Below are positions 1 to 12,300 of a stretch of 64,000 nt of DNA, piece after piece; the stretch's first letter is position 1; each line of letters starts with the position of its first letter. The translations under genes and the position numbers were made by a program. Location: the NCBI GenBank assembly GCA_000697055.1, contig JNDT01001361.1, positions 22,144 to 86,143 of the forward strand. Direction: 5' to 3'. The notes below the pieces were generated by a model. It saw only the letters and a program-made list of their open reading frames with translations, did no database searches and was not told the DNA's origin. Source of the DNA: Saksenaea vasiformis B4078. Lineage: Eukaryota > Mucoromycota > Mucoromycetes > Mucorales > Saksenaeaceae.

Positions 1-270
1 TTACAGTATGGATACTGGCAGACTGGCAGGCTGGAATCCAATCGTAGCGTCATTGACTACAGCATCAATAATCCTACCTGCAACCGTGTGGGACTGAATA
101 CGTCGCTGCTGGTTATTAGCAGAGCAACCGATCGCCTTATTCCAAATTTAGCATCTCTACTGATACTTTGTACATTATGGCTTCTTCTTCTTTTATAAAG
201 TTCCATTCAGTTCTGCAAAGTAATCATATGGCACTAAAAAATTGAAATGATTTCTAGTGAGATGATTCTG

Positions 271-303
271 TCGTCGTCGTCATCGTCGTCATCGTCGTCG
301 TCT
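271..303. repeat. TCG/TCA trinucleotide microsatellite
   Basis: Imperfect tandem array of gtc/atc triplets, outside any recognised gene. Confidence 0.8.
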
Positions 304-1279
304 AGGTCATAAGCTCCGAATTATTCCGGCCAGATTCATGTGCATTTCAACCGGTTTCACGTTGCACACATCCCAGGGACGAAAATTCAAGCTTCTCGTT
401 CCATGGGAAAAAAAAAAAAAAAAAAGAAAAAAGGAGATAAACTGTACCTAGAAAGCTTCTCTTCAGGGTCTCATGGTTAAATCCCACTTATGTTCTAAAA
501 ATGAAATTGGCAGCAAACTAAATCAGCCTGCCAGAAACCGTCATCCTAAAAGAGGAGACTGTCGCATCACTACACGTGAGACGATCCCTTCCAAATGTTT
601 TCATTTTCTTCCCTCTTTTTCGCTATTGCGAGCAGATGACGAAACAAGGAGGTAGAGAGACGGCACAAATTCTTTGGTAAACTGGAATACAAGATGATGA
701 AATGTAACAAGTTACACCGCCCAAGGCTTTTTTAAATTCTCATTTGGTTTGTCATAATAAACATTGATTCTGTGCCAGCTTGAGCTGGGCTTATGCCGCG
801 AAATGTTTGTTCAGTAACCATAAGTAGATGAAATCTCGATGTACATCAAACCCCACCGAGCTATAGGATGGCTACAAGTGTTGACTTGTATGTCGATAAA
901 TCAAGCTGTAGGTTTTGGACGGGGTAGTAGTTATGCGGTCGCAAGTGTTCAGTTGATTGATTGATTTCAATCTTATCATAGGAGAATTCATAAGCGGATC
1001 TTCCATTTTTGTCAACTTAGCTTTTTACCCCCTTTTCGCCCCAAACCCTCTCTCTTAAAAAAGTCGTGTGAGAAAATAAATTTTCCGATTTGGTATGATG
1101 TACACAAAGCAACAACTTCGAGGTCACCTGGTATCGGGTTATTGTCATTGCTACCTGGTTAGATAGGTGTTTTTTAGAAGCAACATCGCTGAAGAAATCT
1201 AAAAACAGAAACCAGTCTAAAACCATGCTACGGAGTTGCCGAGGGTGTCCGTGCGGATTAAAGTTTAACAAACATCAAC

Positions 1280-1306
1280 TATTATTATTATTATTATTAT
1301 TATTAT
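1280..1306. repeat. TTA trinucleotide microsatellite
   Basis: About nine tandem TTA/ATT units. Similar short TTA runs occur inside introns at 2949-2974 and 5484-5504. Confidence 0.85.
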
Positions 1307-1668
1307 CTGGCGGTCTTTTTTCGTTACTCGGAAAGAAAAGGGCAACAAGCCGACTTCTTAGAGTTATACACTCCGACGCACATTTCGTTCCATAAGCGTT
1401 AAGTTGCGTGGTTTTTCTGCCTAATTTTTTTTCAACCCGATACAATTCTGGGCTGACAGGGTAGATCCGACCATGTGGTTATGAAATATCAGAAAAGAAA
1501 AGAAACCAAAAAAATTTAAGCTTCAGGCAATATCCGGGGTGCAGCTTTATGATTGGTGCATTGTTACAGTTTCCAGAAAAGGTGCTTCTCCCTCAACTGT
1601 ATATAAATTGTTCAGTGAAGTTCCCATCCTTCACCCACACAAAAAAAAACCTTTTTCCTTCTTTCTTC

Positions 1669-3401
1669 ATGTTCGCTTTTTACCGAGTCAATAACGATAT
1701 CACTCCAACTAAAAAACCCAAAGCAGTAGTGAATCAGAAGGCTTCTACTGTGTAAGTTTTATCTACAATCTTGAAAACGGCTGAAAACTAAATAAATCTC
1801 TTTCGTTTCAGCAATAATGATGGTATTTTTGTTACAACAAAGAAGACACACAATATAAAGACCACCATCCAACACTGGTAAGATGATGATGATGATGATG
1901 ATTGATAAATGATAGCAAGTGTTTAACTAGAGAGTATAGGGAATTAAGAAATCTCATCCGATGTCCCACTTCAAGTACACTCATCCACCCTTATAAGGAT
2001 TCTCTTTTTTCTGTAAGTCGTTTTAAAACTTAAGCTGAGTGAAAATCTGACCCTCTCTATCTATCTACTCAGTATAATCCGAAAACGGGTGATGACACAT
2101 GTATTCATCCTGATCTTCCATTTTCTCCAACTTGTCTAGACACTGGGTAAATAATAAAAAAATGGGAAAATGAATTGGATGTCCGAACTCACGCGGAATT
2201 GAAATGATAGGTTCGGCTTCGTTGCTCTAGCCGGAGCCAGAGGTGCCGCCATGGTCAGAAAATTGACAGGTGATTGGTGAGGAAATAAATAGACTACTCT
2301 CTATACAATACTTTCTGTTACTGACCCAGCAAGTCATCAAGGTCGAGGGAACTGAACACCGGACCCGGAATGAACAACGCCATCAGCCTCTCCTGTTATG
2401 GTGATAACGAATATAGGATGACTGTTTGTAACAATGATCACACCGTCAAAATTTATTCCCTACCCAACTTGGAAAGATTGGCAACATTGAACATGCCCTC
2501 CCCTATCAATCATGGTAAGAAGAAGAAGAAGAAGAAGGAGAAAAAGCGAAATGGCCCTCTGGGGTTGGTATCGATGTTCATCTTGCTTTGTCTTTTGCAG
2601 CATCCACCAGTCCAGATGGCCGTAAAATGACATGTGTGAGTGACTCTGGAGATGTGTATCTGTACGATATCCGGGCATCGGAATATAATCAGGTGGCTAC
2701 AATGAAAGGTAAGCAAAAGGGAGAAGGACAAAAGACATGAACACCTAAAAATCTTCATTAGCCTCAAACGAAGCTGCGCAATGTTGTGCATGGAATCAAT
2801 CTTCCGAACTTTTCGCTGTGACCAGCCAGGATGGATTTGTGAGTGTGTGGGATATTCGGCAATCACAAAAACTTTGTCGGCTGGGATCTGCCGAGGTAAG
2901 GTCTCCTGAAGAAACAAAGCGAGATATGTGGTTAAAAATGAGAAACCTATTATTATTATTATTATTATTATTATGCAGACACGAAACACAAGAAAAGCAG
3001 CACGTAGTGTACAATTTAGCAAAGGCCCATTGGATTTACTAGCATACACAGAGGTATGTACCACAAGGAAAAAAAAAAAGAGGGAAGGATTTTGTTGCTC
3101 AAAAGCGTTCGCTTTATGTAGCACGTATCACACATAAACATTGTCGACACGCGAACCTTTGAGTCACGTCAAGTCGTACGACTTTCACCACCGGAGATGG
3201 ACTACCATATTGCCGGTTTTTCGTTCTCTCCCGATAACAGGTCGCTCTTTGTCGGTAAGCAGCAACATTTGTCTTTTCTATTTTATGTCTAGACGAACTC
3301 ACACTGGGGAACTTGCAGGTCTGGAAGATTCTTTAGTGGAACTTGCTGTGGATGTCAACAGTCGCCGACAGTTTGCGGGCGGACGTATTTCTTGCCTCTA
3401 A
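1669..3401 (+). CDS. WD-repeat protein resembling S. pombe C2A9.03 (11 exons, proposed)
   Basis: Exons can be joined with GT-AG introns: 1669-1751, 1812-1877, 1940-2012, 2073-2146, 2211-2276, about 2330 or 2342-2514, 2601-2708, 2762-2895, 2979-3053, 3122-3254 and 3319-3401. The product, about 350 residues, contains WD-type blades ending in phrases such as DVYLYDIRA and GFVSVWDIR, with a final LVELAVDV strand. An LRNLI segment and a following acidic/glycine turn recall the fungal WD protein group of S. pombe C2A9.03, whose molecular role is poorly defined. A beta-propeller scaffold for protein interactions is inferred. A TATA-like box lies about 60 bases before the chosen ATG. The acceptor of exon 6 is ambiguous. 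Trinucleotide runs fill two introns. Confidence 0.75.
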
Positions 3402-4724
3402 ACCCTCTCTCTACCTTATCACACCCTTTTTCCTTTTTCTTTGCATTTATACATAATTCTCATTCCTGCATCTTTTTATCGCCCTTCTTTTTATTTTCAG
3501 TCCTTGACTGATCATCGTAATGCATTTTGTATGAATAATGGACTCCTAACTTTTGAAACGTTTCTTTTTTTTAAAAAAAATGCTGCATAAACGATGGAAA
3601 ATCTGTAACCTTATCTACTTGCAGCTTTTAACAGAAAAACTGTCTCCTATTTTGCATCCATTCCGTCTAAGCAAACCCCATAAAAGAGTCTTTTTGCAGA
3701 AAATCGCTCATGCTACAGTGGCAACGAGAAGTTTGCGGCATGTTGCTCCTGGGAACCCAGATGACGAGCCAAATTGATCACAATCATTTTCCTCTTTTTG
3801 CTCCACATCTTCGTACTTTGTGTGACAATGTGTGTCACAAACACGACGCTAGTCTATCCAGCAAATTCTTTGGACATCCCTTGTTTCTTTACCCTGCAAA
3901 TATATTCAGCTTATTGTGCATAGCACATACTGCTTTATGAATTGTGCTGTTAATAATGGGTTATAACTAACCGCTTCGTCTCGTCTCCCTCTTCATCGCG
4001 CAAGCCTCGTTTGGTTCTTGTCTGTAATTCAACTAGTTATTTGACAAATGAGCAAAAGTCTTACGACGCGTGTGTCGATAGACATCAAAACGGACTTGCT
4101 CAGAACCATCAGTCGTGGGCCCTCATTTCCAATAAAATGTCTGTTGGCAAGTTACCAACGTAAAACAGGCCACAAAGTCCTGCTCTCTCTGTTCGTGTCA
4201 CAAAGGAACGAGACTAAGGAAACGTGCTAGATCATCTGAAAAAGAGAGATCTATTCTTTTGTAATCAGTATTTCGGAAGCAATATTTATTTTTCCGCATC
4301 AAGACGGCGGTACGCTGTGGAGGATATCACTCTATTTGTAGTATAGATCCGTGTGATGCAGATCGTTATGACCTATTACGGTACATGTTTCATCGGCCTA
4401 GGCTCGTGCTCTACATCGGTTATTTTTATATACACACATTCGATCGTCAAAAAAATATGTTTCTTTGGAAGGCCTTATCTTTTAGCCCACATTATTTTTT
4501 TTACAAGTTGGTTGGGCCAAAAAGCAGCAATGCATTTGTTCTGAAGGAGGCAAACAGGTCTTTTTTTTTTGTTAAGCACGGATGGGGCTAATGGAGTAAA
4601 AGCACACCCAATCACTGCTGACTTTATTTCTGACGTGGGCGTAACCCAATCCGATTTTTTTTTTTTTACCTTCTTGCAGTTCCCCAGGAATAAGTTACGC
4701 TGTTTTCTCCGCCTAAGTAATCTC
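3402..4724. other. Intergenic region, no gene recognised
   Basis: Spacer between the WD-repeat and oxysterol-binding genes. Short open frames around 3553-3940 and 4048-4591 have no recognisable domain and unconvincing composition. Confidence 0.5.
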
Positions 4725-6398
4725 ATGTTCAGCCGACCTGCCAGCGAAGAGACAAACAACACTGAAGAGCTCGAGGATGGATCTCGCAGTATTCTTCTTG
4801 GCATTGCCTCCCAGCTGACGAAAGGCATGGACTTGGTAAGAACTGTACCTTTTTCTGATTCGTTGATGGCTGATCCATCTTTGACAGCAACGAGTGACAT
4901 TGCCGACGTTTGTTCTGGAACCACGGAGTATGCTGGAACGCATTACTGACTTCATGTCTCATCCTGATCTTATTCTAAAGTAAGTTGCTGTTTTTTTTTC
5001 GGCTGCCGAGACATTGATTCGCCTTTCAAAGTGTGGGAAAAATCGACGATCCACTCGAGCGATTCATCGCTGTGGTTCGTTATTACTTATCTGGATGGCA
5101 TATTAAACCAAAGGTGAGATTGGATAGCTAAAAAAAAAGTGTGGGGCGTTTGATCCTTACTCGGATATAGGGCGTTAAAAAACCCTATAACCCTGTGTTG
5201 GGCGAATTCTTTCGGTGTCGTTATCAGTACCCCGACGGCACCGAAGCTTACTATATTTCTGAACAAGTATCCCACCATCCACCTATTTCCGCCTATTTCT
5301 ATACCTGTCCCGAGCATCATCTCGTTGTGGCCGGAGACATTCGACCCAAGTCACGATTTCTAGGCAACAGCGCAGCGACGTTGATGCAGGGCGCTTCTCA
5401 TATCATCCTCACCGACAGACACAATGAACGTTATGACATTGTCATGCCCAATGTTTACGCGCGAGGTATCCTGTAGGTTTATTACTATTATTATTATTAT
5501 TATTTTAGTGTGAGATGAACTGAGTTGATCAACCAATGTATCTCTTGGTAGATTCGGAACAATGACACTAGAGCTTGGCGATAGCTCGACTGTACGATGC
5601 ATCACAAGCGATTTGACGTGTGAACTAGAATTCAAAACCAAGGTAAAAAAAAATTATTTCACCCTAGGAGATAGGGAGAGAGAGATACAAAAAAAAAAAG
5701 ATAAACAGCGGATCATTTTTTTAGGGGTTCTTTTCCGGTCAATGGAATTCAGTTGTAGGCAAGATAAAAAAAGAATCTACTCAGGAATTACTGTGTGAGA
5801 TCAGTGGCCAATGGTCCAATGAGCTTCATATCAAGGATTGCAAGGCAAGCCCAACTCCTTTTGTAGTGTCTAGACATGCATGAACTAAACATATTTGGAA
5901 AATAGACATCCAAAAAGGATCTGTTGTTTGACGTTAAAGCATCTTCGATCTTCCCAAAGACGGTGGCTCCGGAAGAAGAACAAGAAGAACACGAATCGAG
6001 ACGGTAAGAGAAAAAAATTGCATCATTTCTTATAGTGCCGACGTTAAAACTGACACGCTGTGATAAAGTCTTTGGCAGAAAGTGACTACGGGCATTAAGA
6101 CCCGTGACCTAGATACCGCCACGCAGGAGAAGTCAAACATTGAAGATACACAACGTCACAATGCTCGGGTGCGAGAAGAAGAAGGTGTTGATTGGCATCC
6201 ACGCTATTTTGATGAGGACAATGATGATTATCGATTCAAGGGGCTTTCTCAGTAAGTCATTTATCCATGCATGGTCGCTGAATCGCAGAGCTCTAACACT
6301 TTGATAACAGCGTCGACTACAACGATGTCGCAAAGACGAAAGCGTACATGGAGAAATTTATCTTTGAAAAACATCCTCTGTTAGAAAATAGCAAATGA
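4725..6398 (+). CDS. Oxysterol-binding protein (short Osh4/Kes1 type)
   Basis: Lipid-transfer protein of the ORP family. By family knowledge these move sterols and PI4P between membranes. Nine exons join cleanly: 4725-4835, 4888-4979, 5032-5113, 5171-5472, 5552-5642, 5725-5844, 5906-6003, 6069-6251 and 6311-6398, giving 388 residues. The OSBP signature EQVSHHPP falls at residues about 126-133, preceded by NPVLGE and followed by the [11 protein letters not shown] core. A sterol-lid-like N-terminus starts at MFSRPASEE. There is no PH domain, ankyrin or FFAT motif, and the length matches the Kes1 group (about 430 residues). The penultimate region carries RLWQKVT and a WHPRYF stretch typical of the family end. 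The intron after 5844 appears to use a GC donor (AAG/gcaag). The start was chosen because the first exon gives a compact N-terminus. Confidence 0.92.
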
Positions 6399-7586
6399 TA
6401 AAAGAAAAAGGAAAAAAAATTGCAAAATCTTTACAGTTTCAATGCTTTTTTACTCGAGCCTTGTGTCTTACAGACCGGAACCTGATTATCTGATCTGGAA
6501 ACCTTAGAGACGGTACAATTAATAAATGCTATTGATAAGGTAATCTAACCAACCCATGATTGCATGATGGAGGGGATGCTTAAGACAACATGACAGTTGA
6601 CAGATTCCTCGGATAGGTCCTGTAACAGCACTAGTAGTAGCACAGGGGGATAAGTGAGGAGGACGGGAGAAAAGGAGATTTCCTTGAAAACCAACGTTGT
6701 GTGTATTCGTTCGTAGGAATGATGTGAATAATTTTAACTTGATCCTTCTCAAAAACCCAACGATCCAGGATTTGTCGGCACGTTAACTGCACGGTCTATT
6801 CAAGGTTCTCTCTCTATCTGTTGTTGGACAACGTTCAGATCAAGTGCGCATATTGACATAGGCTCCGCACAAACAGAGCAACTGGATATAATTTTTTTTT
6901 CTTATCTTTCGATCCATGCATCTTTTTGTGTTGCTCAACATTAAAATACATTGTCAAATCGAACCTACCAATGCATTGTGGGTTAAAAAAAAAAAAAGAA
7001 AAGGTCGCTCCTCCTCCTCTCCCCTTACAAACGAAACTTGAATCCCAGCTTACACGCGCGGCCAGCCAGCCCGGGAAAAAAAAGTCCGCGACAAATCATT
7101 TACCTGTAGAAAAGGGTTCTTAGTTCGCTGTCTGTCATTTCGCCAAGGAAATAGATTGAATCTGATAGGTTTATTGGAATAATTTATGAAGCGGGGATGA
7201 GTTGGGGAGCACGTTCAATCCTGGGATGGTAATCAAAACGTGCCATTGATTCGCCGCCGTACCTTACCCTCACCCTCTCTCTCTCTCTCTCTCTCTGTCT
7301 CTCCTTTCCCGCTGATGTAGGTTACCTGACAACAAACCAATCACTGAAAAGAATATTAGAAAATAAACGGTATACCTCTATTTTTTCGAAGTTGGATAAG
7401 AGACATACTAGCTATAGATGGCAAAAAATGACATTGCAAAGAGATAAGTATCATCATCATCATCATCGTCATGCAATTTGAGCTGCCGTTTTATTAAAAG
7501 CCCGCGCAAATGTCATGTGCTTCCCTGGATGAGTCCAATCAAGAGCTGTTCCCCTTCTTTCTAAACAGTGAATTTCATCTTCGGCC
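6399..7586. other. Intergenic region with CT repeat
   Basis: Nothing coding was recognised. A CT dinucleotide run sits at about 7274-7296 and a short ATC run near 7451-7470. This is probably the promoter and 5' leader of the cap-binding protein gene. Confidence 0.5.
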
Positions 7587-8798
7587 ATGACCAATCCCAC
7601 TGATGCGGCGGAAGGCGTAGCACATAAGCCAACGATTTCTTTATCTCCTGCAGTGTCTGCCTTTCAGTTCAAGCCTCAGACAACCGCCCGGTCCGAAGGA
7701 GACCAGGGACGCTCGCATTCACCACCATCACAACAACCTCGAAGCACCATCATCAAAGATGGGTATGTGTACAAGGATGAGGTGGTGATCCTTGACCAGG
7801 AAAAAAAGGAAGAATTACTCAAAGTTGGCACGATTGGTTTGGAAACCGAGTGGACGTTTTGGTATGACAGGTAAAGAAAAAAAAAGAAAGCAACGAAACA
7901 AAAAAAAAATGTTCCTTCCTTTTTTATATATTCATATAAAAAAGATATGTGCCAAATCTACCTGCATCCGAATATGAGGCGAATTTACAAGAGATTTCAA
8001 CGGTTGGATCGGTTCAGGTGCGACAAAGACTTCATACTTTTGGAGGAACTTTGTCTGACAAACCTTAGAAATTTTGGTCGGTGTATAACAATATTGATGG
8101 ACCAGAGAAGCTTGGATTCCGCAGCAATCTCCACTTTATGCGCAAAGGCATCAAACCAATCTGGTAAGAAACAAAGCTTGTCCGCCTCCTCTTTGTCTTG
8201 TTCTTAAAGAAATGAAATTCATCTTAGGGAGGATCCTCGAAACGAGTACGGTGGTTCCTACAATTTCAAGATCCCTAAGCATCATTCACCTATGGCTTGG
8301 CGTGATCTTTTGGTTTTATTAATTGGAGAAAAGGTAGAGAGTTGGATAGGTGACACTGTATGTGGTGTATCCGTCTCCTCGCGACAAAATTGCGATAATT
8401 ATCAGATTTGGATGGCACATGGCAACCATACCGCCCAGGATGTTCATGTCCGAAATCAACTGGCTGAATTATTGAAACCTGCTGAGATCCAGTCCTTCTA
8501 TTTTAAAGGTAAAAAAAAAAGAAATGATGACCAGCAACGAACCACGATTCATCCTCTTGTTGTGGTAGTTCATAAAAATCATGCTGCCTTTCAAAAGGCA
8601 AAGGACAAGTCATCGTGGCAAGAGGAGACGAGTACCCTGCTCAAGGGTACACCCCTTCTACGACCAACAGAGATGCGGCGAAAAATTACCGAGGAGAGCA
8701 TCGAAAGGGTTGTGGCAGATATTGAACGGTTAAGCATGAAGCACAAGGAAAAACAACGGGTGATGATGAATAGTAGCATTAATAATAATGAGCGATAA
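7587..8798 (+). CDS. Class II eIF4E-like cap-binding protein (4EHP type)
   Basis: mRNA 5'-cap binding protein related to eIF4E2/4EHP. Family members compete with eIF4E and usually repress translation. Exons: 7587-7870, 7945-8017, 8069-8163, 8228-8508 and 8569-8798, giving 320 residues. The N-terminal 75 residues are low-complexity. The core begins at about residue 88 with WTFWYDR, then FWSVYNNI, GIKPIWEDP and GGSY. The position equivalent to eIF4E Trp56 is Tyr (in PASEYEANL), as in class II proteins, while the Trp102 equivalent (KPIWED) is kept. A charged C-terminal tail of about 75 residues (HKNH...IERLSMKHKEKQ) extends past the usual end of the fold. The last intron is 60 nt with no in-frame stop, so its retention would give a 340-residue protein. 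Whether it is a repressor or an active initiation factor cannot be told. Confidence 0.9.
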
Positions 8799-9133
8799 TT
8801 TGTACAATAAGGTGCCCAGAACTACACGCGCAAACCTCTCTCCCCCTCCATACCCATTCCTCTCCTCTCTCTCTCTCTCTCCCGTCAACACTAAGAAAGA
8901 GTTTACACACATACAAAGAAAAAAAAAAGACATGACATGTTTGTCCGACCGACTGCTCAACTGACTACGTAGATACTGTGAAGAAAAAAAAATCATGACA
9001 GCGGGTTTGCCCGCGCATGAGCGGCTGTGTGATATCTCAACGATTTGGCATATGTCTAAGCCACACATTGGGTCGCTGTCGTTGCCCCTGTAGGCTTGCT
9101 GCTTATTTCATTCATCCATTACCCAACGAAATC
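8799..9133. other. Short intergenic spacer
   Basis: Contains a short CT run (about 8865-8882) and A-tracts. No gene seen. Confidence 0.5.
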
Positions 9134-9730
9134 ATGAGTTCGGTCTCTGTCATTGAAGCCAAATTAGAAACGGAATCAAAAGCCTTTCAGAAATTACAAA
9201 AAGGTTGTCACTGCTGTTGTCTCATGTCAAGACTAAGCTTCTCGTGACAGAACTTGCCAAAGTGATAGAATCTAGACAACGCCTCGATTCACAGCAACAA
9301 GAAAATGAACTCGTGAAGAAGGTAAAACAAAATTATCTGACCAAGTAGTCAATTCTCTTTCATATAACACGTATCATCGCGTAGGAATTTGAACATCTCG
9401 AAGATGAAGCCAACATCTACAAGTTGATCGGACCCGTGCTGGTTAAGCAGGACAAAACGGAAGCATCGACCAATGTCAAGAACAGACTGGATCTCATCAC
9501 CGGCGAGATGTAAGTATAACAGAACATCATGGTCTTAGTCCGGCTTACACAAAAACTGTATAGCAAACGCGTGGAAGGCCAGTTGAAAGATTTAACAGAA
9601 AAATCCGAGAAGAAGAAGAGCGAGGTAAAATGGGACTCTCTAGCTTAGTTTGTATCATTCATCATCATTCTTGTGGTAGATTGCGGAACTGCAGATGCAG
9701 TACCAACAGCTGATCAGTGCCAAAAAGTAG
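9134..9730 (+). CDS. YKE2: Prefoldin subunit 6 (beta-type)
   Basis: Subunit of the cytosolic hexameric prefoldin chaperone, which hands nascent actin and tubulin to the CCT chaperonin. Five exons (9134-9203, 9251-9321, 9385-9509, 9564-9624, 9680-9730) give 125 residues, the normal family length. The first helix runs through KVIESRQRLDSQ. The conserved QENELVKKEF and LIGPVLVKQD segments form the beta-hairpin region, and a second coiled coil (EGQLKDLTEKSEKKK) ends at SAKK. The first intron has an unusual GTTGTC donor but is required to restore the family sequence. The gene converges on coilin; the stops are 264 bases apart with a GA repeat between. Confidence 0.95.
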
Positions 9731-9832
9731 AAAAAAAAAAGAACAGGACAAAAGGAAAGCGCATAATGACACATTTTATTTTATTTTATTTTTTGCAAAT
9801 TGAAATACCAACGCTTTGCGGATAACTGCAAT

Positions 9833-9835
<3 letters not shown>

Positions 9836-9895
<60 letters not shown>
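9836..9895. repeat. GA dinucleotide microsatellite (60 bp)
   Basis: Thirty uninterrupted AG/GA units between the convergent prefoldin and coilin genes. Open frames that read it as Leu-Ser repeats are artefacts. Confidence 0.97.
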
Positions 9896-9900
<5 letters not shown>

Positions 9901-9994
9901 ATAAAAGAGTAGCATTGGTAGCGGGTAACCGAGAATGAAGTAAAGCATGTGATTGTTTGTTTGTTTGTTTGTTTTTTTTTTGCCCATGCATCAC

Positions 9995-11845
9995 TTAGTT
10001 TGACGTGATCTTCTTTACTTCGACGATATCAGCTTCTGAGTAGGTAAAGGCCGTCTGCTCTTCTTCGTCTTCTTCTTCCTCCATTTCTTCGTCCTCTTTC
10101 GGCTTCAGCTCGAACTTGCCAGATTTGTTTTTCTTGGGGGAGAAACCAGGCAAATATTCTACAGTCAATGACCGACTCTCACGGTCAATGGCTAATAGAT
10201 ACACTTCCTACAATAACAAGGTGGTACGTGAGATTTGGGGGGAACTCTATTTTAACAATTCATGCCATACTTTCCAATCCGTTATCTCGGGGGTATACAT
10301 GGCCGATAATTGGAAGAGCTAAAGTAAATATCGGCTTAAGTAAATAAATCGGAAATCGTAAAGAAAACAAGCAGCCATTTTACTTTACCTTGATGGCAAG
10401 ATGATCACCAACATTAAGTTCAGGTGCTGTCATACCGAAAGATAAATAATCATCATAGTTTCGCGGAATTGACGAGGATTCTACTGGTGCAGGCTGCTCT
10501 TCTACGAATTCAAACTGTTCTGATGTTTGCACTGTTTCGTCCATCTCCATGACTGAGTTATCCAAAGGTTCGTCATTATGCATTTTTGCATAAACGATCT
10601 GCGCATCATGGACTGGATACTTGCGCTTGTTTGACATTGTATGATCAACAGGTGTTCCATAAGCGGCGTCATAGCTGGTTGTAAAGGCCGTTCCGTAGTC
10701 CTCTGTATACGCATCTTCTTCCTGGGGTTCCGTTGTTTGAACAGCGTTTTCTGCTGCTTGTTCATCCGTGAAATGAACGTGCTTTCGTGTCTTCCCAATT
10801 TCTTTTAAGAAATTCTTTTTCTTGTTTTTGTTCTGCACGACATAGTGTTGTGGTTCAATTTCTGTTGTCATTTCCCACCCAGTACTTATTTCCTCCTCTG
10901 GATAGTCTTCGGATGCTTGGACTTCATTAACGACTATGTCTTTATCAGCTTTGTATAGACTTTTCATGAATTTTCTTCGAGCATTACGTCGCTGCGTGCG
11001 TTTTGAACCTTGAAATGGCGGCGTAGTCTGTGCCTTCTTAGGCTGTTCCTCTTCCACTGATAATGATGATGATGCTTTCTTTGAATCCTCAGGCTTTTTC
11101 TTTTCTTCTTCTTCTGCTACGGGTGTTTTCTTCGGCTTGGTTTTTTTTTCTTTAGATTTCTGGGATTTTGGTTTCTCTATTGCTGTTTTGCTCGGCTTGT
11201 TCTTCTCGCTCTTCTCCTTGTGTTTTTGTACTTTAGCAGGCTGTTTCTCTACTGCCTTCTTTTCTTTAGATTTTGTTTGTTTCGTCTCCTTTCTTTCAAG
11301 CTTTTCTTTCTTCTCAGCTTTCTTTTTCGTTTTAGGATGTTCGTCTTTGGGCTTATCAACTCTTTTCTTGCGAGGCTCTTTTCTGGATTTCTTTCGCTCT
11401 TTCTCCTCCTCCTCTGGCTCAGGAGCTATTGATTGATATACATGAGACACGCCGTAAATTTTACGGATAGAAATAGTATTATTACCTTTACGTTTCTTCG
11501 ATGCACACACCTCCTCCGGCGTCACACGTTTATGGATCCTAGAAGAACAAATGTTATGCACAGACCCAATGATAGTATTATTATTACTATTATTTGCTCT
11601 TACACAATATGGTCGGCTTCACGCAATAACTCTCGGACAAGGGAGGTCGGCCGCAGCTCAAATCCATCCATGGTGATCGTGACATCCGATGCTTTCTTCG
11701 CGATGGAAAGCTCACGCACGATCCTCCTTGTTAAATGATGGATCGTCAGCTGGGTTGACTGATCCTCCTGCAGTTCGCAATCATTGATCGCAAACCAACA
11801 ATGATGCTTAACCAAAGGTTCACATGTAGATACTTTCAATCGCAT
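9995..11845 (-). CDS. Coilin homologue (Cajal body scaffold)
   Basis: Four exons on the minus strand: 11845-11604, 11538-11486, 11425-10389 and 10207-9995, giving 514 residues. Residues 1-85 (MRLKVSTC start, then CWFAINDC and ELLREADHIV) match the N-terminal ubiquitin-like self-association region of coilin in spacing: basic strand, then hydrophobic strand, then a short domain end. The middle is a long Lys/Glu-rich disordered stretch (residues about 98-200) followed by an acidic region. The C-terminus (ELNVGDHLAIKVKEVYLLAID, then SLTVEYLPGF and SGKFEL) resembles the coilin Tudor-like domain. By family knowledge coilin organises Cajal bodies and snRNP maturation. The third exon is preceded by a 60-nt stop-free in-frame intron. 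The assignment rests on the two ends; the middle carries little signal. Confidence 0.72.
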
Positions 11846-12300
11846 ATTGCAGAAGAAAACACAAAAAAAAAGAACGTACAAGTTATACCCTCCCGAAGTC
11901 ACAACGGAAGACCTTGATCGAAATCTTTTTTCTCTCTTTTTCTTGTGATTGACCTGATAGATGGTTGTCTACAACCGCTAGCTTCTATAGTACGGAAACT
12001 GGGCATCAACTTTATTAACATATCCGTATCGCAAATGATAACTTTGAGTTAGGTTAGCTTACACAACTTATCCCGGACACAGTTCTACAGTTGATCCCAA
12101 GACTAAAATAGATGTCCACATAAAAGAATGCCCTACTTTCACGAACAAGAACAACTGGTAAACGGCTTGGTTATGATAATGGTAAATATAATATATGCGT
12201 TTTTATTGCCTTTTCGAGGACCCGGCCAGGGCTTAAAAATATATATAATTTTGAAGTGATGCAATTTTATATGTAAAACATTGTATGTACAATCAAACTA
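11846..12300. other. Spacer between coilin and the PNUTS-like gene
   Basis: AT-rich, no coding signal. It presumably holds the coilin promoter and the 3' end of the upstream gene. Confidence 0.5.

Larger units (their letters stand above)
1..1668. other. Intergenic region, no gene recognised
   Basis: No open frame here shows family features, and the short ones look like chance. It contains a TCG/TCA-type trinucleotide run near 271-303 and a TTA run at 1280-1306. The sequence TATATAAA at about 1600-1607 lies roughly 60 bases before the WD-repeat gene start and is a plausible TATA box. Confidence 0.5.

Noticed and set aside
2510..3124. 204-residue minus-strand frame with poly-Ile and poly-Phe
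   Set aside because: Created by TTA and AAG repeats in the introns of the WD-repeat gene.
9776..9994. Leu-Ser repeat proteins on the minus strand
   Set aside because: Translation of the GA microsatellite.
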